From: Phaeoceros laevis
Taxonomy: Eukaryota > Anthocerotophyta > Anthocerotopsida > Notothyladales
DNA: 40,169 bases
Direction: 5' to 3'
Assembly (NCBI GenBank): GCA_049999765.1
Contig: JBNGIQ010008577.1
Location: 72,795 to 112,963 of the forward strand
Numbering within the stretch: position 1 is the first letter of the stretch; the number at the start of each line of letters is the position of its first letter. Both the position numbers and the translations under genes were made by a program. Positions 1 to 8,854 of this stretch are shown in pieces. Below the pieces are notes generated by a model, which was not told the DNA's origin, did not search any database, and saw only the letters and a program-made list of their open reading frames with translations.

Positions 1-2439
1 GTTCCGTGAGCACTAACGCAGTCGGACCCCCACTTGCCACCAATTTCCTCAGAAATTGGTCCTGTTAGCGATGCAGACACCATGCTTCCAGAATCTGAAG
101 CACAAGTCAATTCCTGCCCAACTTTTCCCGGAATCTTCGGGCCAATTGAGGTCGCATTCTGCTCAGGACTCCCCAGCTTGACTTGGATTCCAGAGTTTCT
201 TTTGTATCCCTTTTCTTGACTCCGATTGCGTCTTCTCTTCTGAAGGTGGTGCTCATTTCCCTGCTTGAGTTTTCCTGTTGCCACAAATTGGCTTGCGGGG
301 AGCATCTCTTGAAAACTGGTTACCTGATCATTGCCATTTTGTGGACTCGGTTCTCCCTGTGCACTTGGGGGAGTGCCTGGAGTCGAAGTCCATGAGTCTC
401 CCTTTTTCATGTCACTTATGAGCTGGTCAAGCTTTTCATCTAGTAAACGGCTGCTGTCTTGTAATGCATAGGTAAGGGCTTTTGATGATGGAGCAGCGGC
501 GTTTTCAAACCATCGGTTCAGAACTAGACTTATGTCTTCGGCGGATGACGGAGGGAGTTGTTCAATCTGATTGGCTTTCTTATTCCGGTGCAAGGTAGAC
601 TCTTCCTCGCTCATTGAACTCTCTGTAATAATCTTGTCAGAGCAATTCGTTGTCAGTATCTCCTCGGTGGCTGGATTTGACCACCAACAGCCACCTTTGT
701 TCCCTGGCGATTGACACCCACCAGTGTGAACATTCATTTGCTTTCTCCGAATCCTCGATACCATCTCAGCAGTTTCCTTATCGATGCCTTGCAAGTATGC
801 TGTCTTTAATGCTGCCTCCACCCCTAGGGCCCTGAAGTCAGAAATAGATGCGGACCTCATTCCTCGAGCTGATTCACCGCCCCTAGTTAGTTGGATATGC
901 GGACTGGTCCAATCTCCCCTTCCAATCTGATTATCTTTCTCAAGGGACTCCAAATGGGCACATATATCCTTTCTTGTTGGAAGTTGCTTGTTCCTAGTAT
1001 CATGTAACCTTTCAGCAAATGCCTCATCCGAAAATCCCCAGGACTCCCTTTCACAATTCAATGAAGTATCAACATTAAGGTTTGAAAAGGAGGCCCCTTC
1101 AACTTTTGTTCTGTTGTGGTTCTTCTTGGTGAGCTTCTTGCAACCTATATTTCAGAGTTAAAAGGGCAGGCAGGTAGGTGCAAAATTTTCTCATTTGAGG
1201 AGTAGGGCATTATGAACTAATCATTTTAAAAAAAATTCTCATTTGAGGAGTAGGACATTATGAACTAATCATTTTAATCTTTCTTACCACGAACTGGCTT
1301 TGGAAGTTGCTTTATGTATCTTGTTTTGTAGTGAACCTACTAAATCCAAAGAGATCATTTTTTTAGTAAGCATAGCAGTTTTTTTGCAAGCTAAATACAG
1401 CAATCCATGAATAGTTTGAAGGCAGATTATGTGATCCTTTATCATAAGAATAACTTAGTCTACCTCCACTTGGAAATATAGAGTTCCTAAACGTCGTTGA
1501 GCTTCATCGTATAGAAAGCATGTTGCCTTAATAGAATGTTTCTCGTCAAGATCTTCTAACGGAAGACTTGACATGCCAAGTCTGGATCCTGCTTGCTTAT
1601 ATCCATTCCAAGGCTTTTTATCTCTAACTACAACTAGCTCTAATGAACCCATATCACGAAAATATCTGATCAATCACCAGAATTTATATCAAAACTATGT
1701 ATTTCCAGTATCAACGTGAGATGTATACAGACTTGTCAAAACTATTAGGTGTTTTGTGAATTAAAACATGCTCGGATCTAAACAAATGCCTTATACCACA
1801 TAAGAGTTAAAAAATCACAGTGAAAGTATCTGATAATTACTACAGAGTACCTGCTCAAATGCTTTTGCCCTGTTCTCAAAGGAAAGATTGCAGTTACATC
1901 AGGAGGTCGATAATCAAGACTTGGAATGGCCATAATTGTAAATTCTTCAACAGGGAAGCCCCACCAGTGAAGGATTAAGCTACATGTTGTTGGAGGCTTA
2001 AATGTTTGCTCCCACTCAATGGAGTGCACATGGAAGTACAACTCTCCTTTGATCTGTAAATCTAAGTCAAGGACTCCATTTCTCTTCAATAAAAGAGTAC
2101 GTTTTTAGTGCATGGATACGAACTCATGTAGCTACCACTATTTTGCACAATACTTTATGCTATAACATAAAACTGAATTGAGTGGCTAGGTAGTCCAATT
2201 CAAGCTCAACCAACCAGAATTAATCATGTATGTCATAAATTTGAAAACATCATGTCATAATTAAGCTAAATGCTTTACGATTAGGTGTAAATTGAGTACA
2301 ACTGTAGGATATCATCCTCAACTCCTGGAGGAAGTGAGGAGCCTCGGACAATCTCCACGCCATTTGAGAGCTTAGTATCAGGTGACCTTGGAGCAATAGC
2401 AAAATAATGTCTTGCCATTTTCCTGTTTTTACTCTCCAT
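1..2439 (-). CDS. C2CD3: C2CD3-like centriole/basal-body protein, 5' part (four exons, runs off left edge)
   Basis: C2CD3 is a centriole protein needed for distal appendages and cilium assembly; in plants it would serve basal bodies of swimming sperm. Proposed exons on the minus strand are 2323-2439, 1851-2053, 1464-1665 and 1 to about 1136. They join in frame through GTTGAG, GTACTC and GTAGAC donors. The first codes for SSLPPG just before a C2-type domain with LHWWGFP, FPLRTGQKHLSRYFRDMG and RRLGTLYFQVE. The order and spacing match the N-terminal C2 domain of animal C2CD3 as I remember it. The last exon is a stop-free frame of 378 codons, polar and Ser/Gln-rich, easily missed because it lacks a start. 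ATG at 2439 is chosen for the short basic leader before SSLPPG. The frame stays open upstream to an acceptor near 2660, so an earlier start is possible. Exon ends are by eye. Confidence 0.7.
1188..1276. repeat. 48-bp tandem duplication in an intron
   Basis: A segment beginning ttctcatttgaggagtagg occurs at 1188 and again at 1236, nearly identical and separated by an A-run. It lies in the third intron of the C2CD3-like gene, just upstream of the last acceptor. Confidence 0.85.
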
Positions 2440-3440
2440 GATATTAGTAAAATATGAATAAGCAACAGCAAAATAAGCTACCGGTAGTCGATCTTGTTTC
2501 CTCCACCTTGTAGCTAGTGTATGACTGAAGAAAGCTCCACTCCAAGAAGCTGGGTAAATAGAGTGAACCATTGTGATATAAATATACCCTAAGTTTATAC
2601 AAGAACCAAGTTGGTCAGGAAGTATATAAGTATAAAACGAAGATATTCCCGGTATATCCTGTCAAGAAATTCAAAATGGATATAATCATTCAAGAAAAGC
2701 ATTGAATTACTAATATATTTAAAAATTTATTTACAAATTTATTTATATATAGTTATTGTAGTTCACACATAATTTTATTATTTTAGATTACACATAATTT
2801 TATTATTTTAATTTATATATAATTTTTATAAACGTATGTCTATCTATGAATATTAATTTATACATATATCTATATCTTATATGATAAAAAAATAGGGAGG
2901 GCAGGTTTGTGTGCGTGACATGCTCTCACCTTGCGTGAGCGTGCGCGTGGAGCGCGACCGCGGGGTAAAACAAAGGCAATCCTGGGAGTTACACTCCAAA
3001 CCTCCCCTTCCCACTCGAAGAACCCAACCACATGGCCTACTCCATTACATGGAGATTAATGGTTTAAATTGTTTATATGTATAACTTGGGATGGATGGAG
3101 GGATGGGTGATTGTCGTCGATGTCGACGGGTTCTACACTAGTGTATGTTTCTAATTTATATATACAATAGGTCAAAGTCAATAGGACATTGATCCCAACT
3201 AGGTGTGGGATTTTAGAGGCTTTTGGCTTTTGGATAGGGGAGTGCGTATGCACAATTATAACAGACGAGTTTATTATTTACACTTGTAAAATGTGCAGAG
3301 GAGGTTGCTCCGACGTAGATACCAGTACTTCGTTGTTGTAGTGGGGCAGCCGTTCAGGTTGTTGTAGCCCGATGTAGTGGAGCTGTTCAAGTTGATGTGA
3401 TGTTGCTCTCATGCCCTTGCTGTTTTGTGATTGCATTCTT
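2440..3440. other. AT-rich intergenic region upstream of the C2CD3-like gene
   Basis: No coding region is recognised here apart from the open upstream frame noted for the C2CD3-like gene (to about 2660). The DNA is strongly AT-rich from 2680 to 2890, with a 26-bp-period duplication of cacataattttattatttta at 2765-2784 and 2791-2810. A short GC-rich island (about 2905-2960) follows. No confident TATA box or start signal can be named. Confidence 0.5.
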
Positions 3441-3576
3441 CTAGGACCGAGAGTTGAAAATCCTCAATAGGGCATCCCACTGATCAATGTGAGCTTGCAT
3501 CTTGCGGTTAGGTTTTTTGAGGTGTTGAGTAAAACGTTTTTGCGGGTCAACGGACGCACCTATATACACCTTGGAG

Positions 3577-4110
3577 TTTTTTTTTTATGGTGAATCATGG
3601 CGCTTTTTCATATTAGACACAAATTTGTGCACATTACACTTTATATGCTATTGTGCCTACTCTTTTTCCATGTCCGCTATTGCTCAAGCTATTAGAATCT
3701 TCATTGCGGTCCCAACTTGAGCAACCGCGGCGTTTTCCGTTGCCCCTAAGGCCATATGGCCAGCCGTTACCCCGCCGAGCCGGTGCACGAGCCACACAAC
3801 TCATGATCCAGGACTCATGAGCCCCGCTTGAAGGGGGCTCCACCCCGGCCAGTCTTCGCCAAGCGCACCGCCAGTCACTAGCACGCCGCCCAAACACCAA
3901 ACCATCACGGATTGGGCCGTGATTGCGTGGGCTCCTGCTCACGGGGGCACACGCCCAGTAGGATGGCAGCCCGCCATGTGGCCCTATGCTTGCCGGCCCC
4001 ACAAGAGGGTTGGGCAAGAGGGGCTGCCTGGTGGCGGGGGTTCGGAATCGAACCCCCGCCGGCCTGATGGCAAGGCTCGTGCCCTACCATCAGGGTGTCC
4101 CTCGCGGGAC
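3577..4110 (-). mobile_element. tRNA-derived SINE with 12-bp target-site duplication
   Basis: The element is GC-rich in AT-rich surroundings and reads on the minus strand. It begins with a tRNA-like head (starting GTCCCGCGAGGGAC, then GGTAGGGCAC and a box B), runs through a body of about 430 bp and ends in a run of ten A. It is flanked by tacaccttggag at 3565-3576 and again at 4111-4122, a perfect duplication. The 534-bp length is long for a plant SINE. The head resembles a glycine-type tRNA, but this is uncertain. No protein is encoded; open frames across it are chance. Confidence 0.85.
4044..4054 (-). promoter_or_regulatory. RNA polymerase III box B in the SINE head
   Basis: The minus strand reads GGTTCGATTCC, a perfect match to the box B consensus. 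Box A, expected further 5' in the head (about 4075-4095), is degenerate. Confidence 0.75.
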
Positions 4111-4231
4111 TACACCTTGGAGTTGTTGGTGTTGTGGATTTTGTAGATGTAGGTGGGGTTAATGGAAAAAACAACTAGAATTATGGCCGCAATCAGCACT
4201 GCTGTCAGCAGCGTGGCATTAGAGGACTGAC

Positions 4232-5121
4232 CATGACGTGGAGCAAGTAGAGATCTGAGATGAAGACAAGCATTCTCGTTTGGTGCTCAATCCATGTTGG
4301 GATCAAGTAGTGGAAAATCTTCGCAAAATTCCGAGGAAATGCATCAAATACCCTGCTCCTGCCAGGAGCCACTGGAACGCATTAGAGTACTATCTTCAGC
4401 CTCCTTGATTTGATTACTTGAGTCTCAGCCATTGCACTTTCTCCAAAAAGGAGTTTCTTCAACTCTCCGAACCTGAAATACATACATCAAAACGGGTGTT
4501 GACGAAGAAACTCATGCTACATTACACCATCATAAGAGCTCTCACATCATGACTGATCAGGACGTGACAAATGTGTTAAACCGTGAACCTGGAAGGGCGT
4601 GGTTGAGGAATGGGGAGGTTGGGACTTTGTGTTAAAAGGCATGGAAACTGCCACCGTAAAGGACCTTGCGGGAGCTCCCCGACAAAACCCGACTTGCTAA
4701 TTCCTCCTTGCAATACGAACTCAAAGAGTTGACGTATATTCCTATCCTAGTTGCAAGCCCAGTACAAATAACACAGGGACTAGTAAGAGCACTCACTCCC
4801 CACAGCTAGAGGGTGGTACAAGACATAGGTGACAATACCTGGATTCTGTGGTGAGCAAAAGGCACATGAGATGGATCCAAAAGGTTCTCTGTCAACGTCT
4901 CATACCTGTATTGGCAGCGTGCAAACCGTAAATATGAGGCATCACAATCCAAAAGCACAGGAAAGGAACATCGATGAGGATTACCCATACTGCAGGTCCG
5001 CCGTAAGAAACTCGAAGACAAAATTAGGGTCTGAAAGTTCTGGAACGAGAGGAGGAGAAGTGGCTTCCGCACGCTCTTGGGCACCCTTTGAAGAGTCAGC
5101 CCAAAGCCACAACAAACCTTG
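4232..5121 (-). pseudogene. Pheophorbide-a-oxygenase-like Rieske protein, 3' half (disrupted)
   Basis: This is the downstream part of the gene whose 5' half lies at 27224-27780; Copia-1 separates them. Exon pieces are 4985-5116 (completing an exon cut by the insertion; reads LLWLWADSS and ends at a GTAATC donor), 4839-4905 (YETLTENLLDPSHVPFAHH, the D-x2-H-x4-H mononuclear-iron site) and 4232-4472 (CVPVAPGRSR, AFPRNF, DLYLLHV). All three match the PAO/PTC52/ACD1 family in order. A fourth possible piece lies near 4590-4712 (weak). The last exon has an in-frame TAA at 4382-4384 where the family has tyrosine, so this copy is damaged independently of the insertion. The family C-terminus with its membrane helices is not found intact. 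The location would be plastid membranes. Confidence 0.8.
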
Positions 5122-5398
5122 TAGTGAAAGGCATATAATTAATTAATTTATTAATTAATGCTTTAAGTAGCCAGATAAATAGGCAATAGAATAATTCATT
5201 TTAAGTACTTAGAAATTAAGTAGGTATGAAACATGATGACGTTTCATACAGGCGTGACTATTTCCAACTGCCATGTGTCCGTCCATGGTGAACAGGCACA
5301 CCGCTTGAAAGTGCCTTCTTGGCACGCACTCACGCTAAGCAAATCATTCCTACAATTCTCCTCCTCGCTCTCTCCTCGATCCAACCTGCAATTTTCCA
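5122..5398 (+). repeat. Copia-1 5' LTR
   Basis: 277 bp, from tagtgaaaggcatat to gcaattttcca. It directly follows target duplication CCTTG (5117-5121) and directly precedes the primer-binding site. The ends are TA...CA rather than TG...CA. An AT-rich palindromic stretch (5139-5160) lies near the start. Confidence 0.93.
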
Positions 5399-5410
5399 TG
5401 GTATCAGAGC
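5399..5410 (+). other. Copia-1 primer-binding site (initiator Met-tRNA)
   Basis: tggtatcagagc immediately after the LTR is complementary to the 3' end of plant initiator methionine tRNA, the usual Copia primer. Confidence 0.95.
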
Positions 5411-5587
5411 ATGGACGCCGCCATGCCTGCTAATCACTGTCCAATTTGTAATAGTGCAGATTGCATCAAGAGTCTCGAGTTTGAACACTTTCGAGTTCTT
5501 GTGTCTGCACTAAAATCGGCACTGGTTAGATTTGGAAGCATGGCGGAGAGATTTCTAGCTGAAACGGTAGAGCACTATTTCTCCTAG
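5411..5587 (+). CDS. 58-codon leader ORF of Copia-1
   Basis: ATG follows the primer-binding site with no gap and the ORF ends at TAG 5585-5587. The product has a CPICNSADC cysteine cluster near the N-terminus, then a helical, leucine-rich segment (FRVLVSALKSALVRFGSMAE). Function is unknown. Copia-2 has an ORF of exactly the same length (177 bp with stop) in the same place with a similar hydrophobic pattern, so it is unlikely to be chance. The next ORF begins 9 bp after its stop. It could be a regulatory upstream ORF or a small structural protein. Confidence 0.6.
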   Translation: MDAAMPANHCPICNSADCIKSLEFEHFRVLVSALKSALVRFGSMAERFLAETVEHYFS

Positions 5588-5596
5588 AAAGCAATC

Positions 5597-6223
5597 ATGC
5601 CGAGAGCAAGAGGGCAGCGAAGGTCAAACCTGTTTTTAGATCGCTTCGCTACACACAATAGCCAGTTCGCACATTCACATAATCAGAATTTGGATCGATT
5701 CTTGTCACGAACTGCTCAACCTGCTGTCTCCTCATCGAATTTCAGGAATCAACAGTCGGCTTTCGCATTTGCTAGACGTCAGGCACATAGGCACAATACT
5801 AGTGTCAATTCTGACTACCTTACAAATTTGAAAGCACAAACAAGAAGGGAAATAGAGTACTTGCACGCAAATTCTTCACAACGGTCTAGGCAACTAGTAA
5901 AAAGACCATTGTGTGATGAATGCGCAAGTAGTCTAGACGTGCTAAGTTTGTCAGACCACCTCCTAGCAGAAGTTCACAACCTTATAACGTGTCAAGCAAA
6001 AACGAACAGACGACAATTCGCTGACATTGTTGATAGAGTCAAGGACAACGACAGATCCCTTGTCTTACTGTCTCAACAGCTAGCAGTTTTGTCCATCTCT
6101 ATTCGTAAACCTGCTGCACAAGCTGAAAAGGAGATTGCATTAGTAAAACAGGTCAATACGATGAAGGACATGCTCAACTTGACAGAGGGCAATGCATCAA
6201 GCAATGTCCCACCTGATTTCTGA
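5597..6223 (+). CDS. Basic/coiled-coil ORF upstream of gag, Copia-1 (208 aa)
   Basis: Intact frame between the 58-codon ORF and gag. Residues 1-80 or so are basic and rich in Arg, Gln, Asn and Ser. After a CDEC pair near residue 100 the rest is strongly helical with hydrophobic heptads (LLSQQLAVLSISIRKP) and may form a coiled coil. No known domain is recognised. The gag ATG follows its TGA by 11 bp, so translation of gag needs re-initiation, leaky scanning or an internal entry site. A counterpart with the same layout is at 29869-30450. It may be a nucleic-acid-binding accessory protein; this is inference. Confidence 0.65.
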   Translation: MPRARGQRRSNLFLDRFATHNSQFAHSHNQNLDRFLSRTAQPAVSSSNFRNQQSAFAFARRQAHRHNTSVNSDYLTNLKAQTRREIEYLHANSSQRSRQLVKRPLCDECASSLDVLSLSDHLLAEVHNLITCQAKTNRRQFADIVDRVKDNDRSLVLLSQQLAVLSISIRKPAAQAEKEIALVKQVNTMKDMLNLTEGNASSNVPPDF

Positions 6224-6234
6224 AGCAGTTGTGG

Positions 6235-7922
6235 ATGTCCGGAAGGGGAACAGGTGGAAGAACACCTCGTGGACGTGGTAACGCCACTCCAACCCCAAGC
6301 AGAGGCAGACGCATCAATACAAGGTCAACTGCACGTGGCAGGATTAACCAAGAGGCAGCTCCAGAAGTTCCTGAGCCAACAGACGCCTCTTCAAGTCATG
6401 AAACAGTCGATGACGCATCACATTCAAGCCTGCCCCCTGCATACCTTGTAGATCCTCTGTCCTTTAATTCTGAAGCACATGAAAGTTCTCAGAATCCAAA
6501 TAGACGGATACCCAATACACTTCAATCATCTTTGTCCTGTAATTCCACATATGTAGCTAGAGCAGCGCTTCTTACACACACAACAAGAACCAACTTAGCT
6601 GCACAGGTCGTACATTCAATGGCAACCCCTCAAACTGTACACAATATAATTGTAACCAACCTTATGATAGATTTCAAGGAAAAGGACAGGTTCAATGGAT
6701 CACAGTTTGATGTGTGGGCATTATGGGTGCAAACGATATTAAAAGAGCATGACCTCTGGGGTGTTGTAACCGGAACAATGCCCAAGCCTGGACAGAATGC
6801 TAGTCAAAATGTAAAAGACCTATGGGATAAGCTTGACCTGCGAGCACTCGGTGTTATCCAAGCAGCACTTGATGGTTCCATGATACACCACACGCAAGAT
6901 GCTGCAACCACGAAAGAAATATGGGATAACCTGTCACAGATATATAGAGTTACAAACTCGTCCTCCTTGGTGACAGCCACCAGGTCCTTCTACAACTATA
7001 AAATGAAGGAGACTCGGTGGAACAACATGTAATTGTTAAGTTTCGAATGTTAAGGTCGAAGCTTACCTCCAGTGGTACAACCACGACTGAACACCAGGCA
7101 GCGGTAGCGTTACTTCTATCATTGCCTGATTCATATCGAACATTTGTAAGCAATCACTGCACACAGCTCAAGAATATTGCTGCAGCAACACCAGCTGGCC
7201 AGCAACCTGCAGTACCTTTATCAGATCTGATTGGTGCACTCCTCGAGGAGTCAACCAGACTGGATAGAAGAGGTGGTACCTCCTCCAGAGGAGAAGCATC
7301 TAACAGGGCTCTCTATGTTAATAGAAGTCCTAAGAAGCAACCATCTTGTCCAAACTAGCAATCACAAGGCAGTGGGAGCTCATCGAATACTTATAAAAAG
7401 CGTCCTGGTCCTGCACCTTCAAAGAAGAAAGGCCCCTGCAATTGGTGCCTTATCCCAGGTCACTAGGAAGCAGATTGCAGGAAAAAGAAGGCAAATGAAC
7501 CAAGGCACACTGCACCGCCTGAAACCAATGTTGCACAAAGGAAAACGAACACTATCCTTATTGTATACACGGTTTCAACACCTCAGTTTAGGCACGCATG
7601 GTACCTAGACTCCGGGGCCTCATCCCACATCTGTCACACGCGTTCAGCGTTTTCAGAGTATACAAAAATACCAGCAGGCCAAGTGGCGCTTGTCGGTGAT
7701 GATAGAGGCTCACCAATTGTTGGCATGGGCAAGGTTCCATTGTTGTTGAAGAATGGGGACACACTTGAGCTCATTGATGTCATGCATGTGCCTGCAATGG
7801 TGAAGAATCTTATATCAGCCTATTTATTAGACACTCAACACATGCTGAGCATCAGTTTCTCTGGAGGGCTCTGCAATGTAAAAGAGTACACTTCCAAAAA
7901 CAAGGTAGTGTGTGATGTGATG
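6235..7922 (+). pseudogene. Copia-1 gag, zinc knuckle and protease (broken)
   Basis: The Gag part has FKEKDRFNGSQFDVWALW and the helical UBN2-type core, an Arg/Gly-rich start (MSGRGTGGRTPRGRG) and a frameshift near 7020. The zinc knuckle reads C-N-W-C-x4-H-x4-C with a TAG (7464-7466) where Copia-2 has Trp. The protease site is LDSGASSHIC (about 7605-7634). Another TAG is at 7356-7358. The reading stops at about 7922, where the 14.9-kb insertion begins; the next residues of the polyprotein resume at 22790. The protein is not functional as written. Confidence 0.88.
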
Positions 7923-8854
7923 TGATAGTATTTGAGGAGGTTGATACGGTTCCATGAAGGATCCCCCTCTTGCCCATAAGCGGGCACCTGTCGGCTAACA
8001 GGTACAGTAAAATTTATTTTGGGAAAAGTGTGCCGCCGATCACCCAATGGTCATGGTTCCCAAGTTGAACTAGGGTAACCCCCACCTTTCTCTAAAGTGA
8101 GAGGGTGGGTTGATATGGTTGGCAGGCGCCACCTTTACCAAGATAAAGTTTTTCCGGTTATTTATACAATTCATAACTCAAACGTTAAATGATTATTAGA
8201 TTCATGTAGGTGGCATGAGAAAATGTTTTAGAACTGGCATATAGACATCGGATAATGGCTATGGCCATGTAACGGGTTACGAATAGTGATCAGAGCTTAT
8301 TGAAATGAACCATGGATAAGTTGAGCATGTTGGTGTTGCGCCATGCATGAGTTAAGCCCTAATTCCGCAGATTGTTGCGGGAGATTTTCAGGCCCGTGGC
8401 CGTGGTTGTGAGTTGAATTCAGGCAGCTGAGGCTACACTCATAACAAGCCAGCTTCATGATCAAAGGAACTGACCCGTTGCGATGGGTGCTATGCCCGAT
8501 GAAGAGCTGCAGCCTACGAAATTTGAGTCTGACTGTCAGTGCCTCATGTATGAAGGTGCAGGTAGCAATGGTTGCTTTCTTCAGAACAGCAGTAGCTCGT
8601 AATGGATTACTGATGTCATGGATGCATAAATTTAAACCTAATTCCGCGTAATGTTTGCATGACTATAATCAGGTACGTGGTTTGGAACTTCATATGACGC
8701 AGGCATGGCGCGCATTGGTTACATGGAAAATTCTGTAGAGTGTTCCAGACTACGAGGGGTACCTACAACAATTTGTGTGGTGACTTTCAGTCTGTAAATT
8801 GGCTGTGGTATCTGGAAGAAATATCACCCGATTGGCAGAGATTGCCATCTTTAT
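7922..8854 (-). other. Presumed 3' untranslated region of the LINE
   Basis: No ORF is supported here. Features are a stem-loop (cccacctttctc at 8081-8092 pairing with gagagggtggg near 8099-8109) and two diverged copies of a block containing cctaattccgc (about 8360-8400 and 8637-8680). The junction has short-period repeats reading gtgatgtgatgtgat on the plus strand, which may be the LINE tail. Confidence 0.45.

Larger units (their letters stand above)
3441..4229 (-). pseudogene. GIY-YIG nuclease-like fragment split by a SINE
   Basis: With the SINE at 3577-4110 and one copy of its target duplication removed, the minus strand reads openly to a TAG at 3441-3443. It contains TYIYKIHNTNNSKVYIGAS followed by DPQKRFTQHL and KMQAHI. 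This has the GIY-YIG signature: a tyrosine in the first strand, then YIG, then an arginine and histidine in the helix. The family cuts or nicks DNA in repair, homing and Penelope-type retroelements. Upstream in the same frame is a hydrophobic stretch (LLTAVLIAAIILVVFSI), possibly a membrane segment of the neighbouring oxygenase gene. The domain is short at its C-terminus, with no visible metal-binding glutamate. The insertion falls between SK and VY. It may be a relic or a missed exon. Confidence 0.5.

Noticed and set aside
34-835. Plus-strand open frames of 60-70 codons at the left edge
   Set aside because: They lie antisense to the long stop-free exon of the C2CD3-like gene and have no domain of their own.
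3056-3253. 65-codon minus-strand ORF
   Set aside because: AT-rich, no domain, no splice context; looked briefly like a membrane protein but has no supporting feature.
4026-4110. A tRNA gene
   Set aside because: Box B is perfect but no cloverleaf with a proper acceptor stem closes, and the unit is followed by a body, A-tail and target duplication, so it is a SINE head.
3634-4174. Overlapping ORFs of 75-127 codons on both strands
   Set aside because: All lie in or across the SINE; its GC-rich sequence opens frames by chance, and the Cys/Pro/Arg-rich products have no domain.
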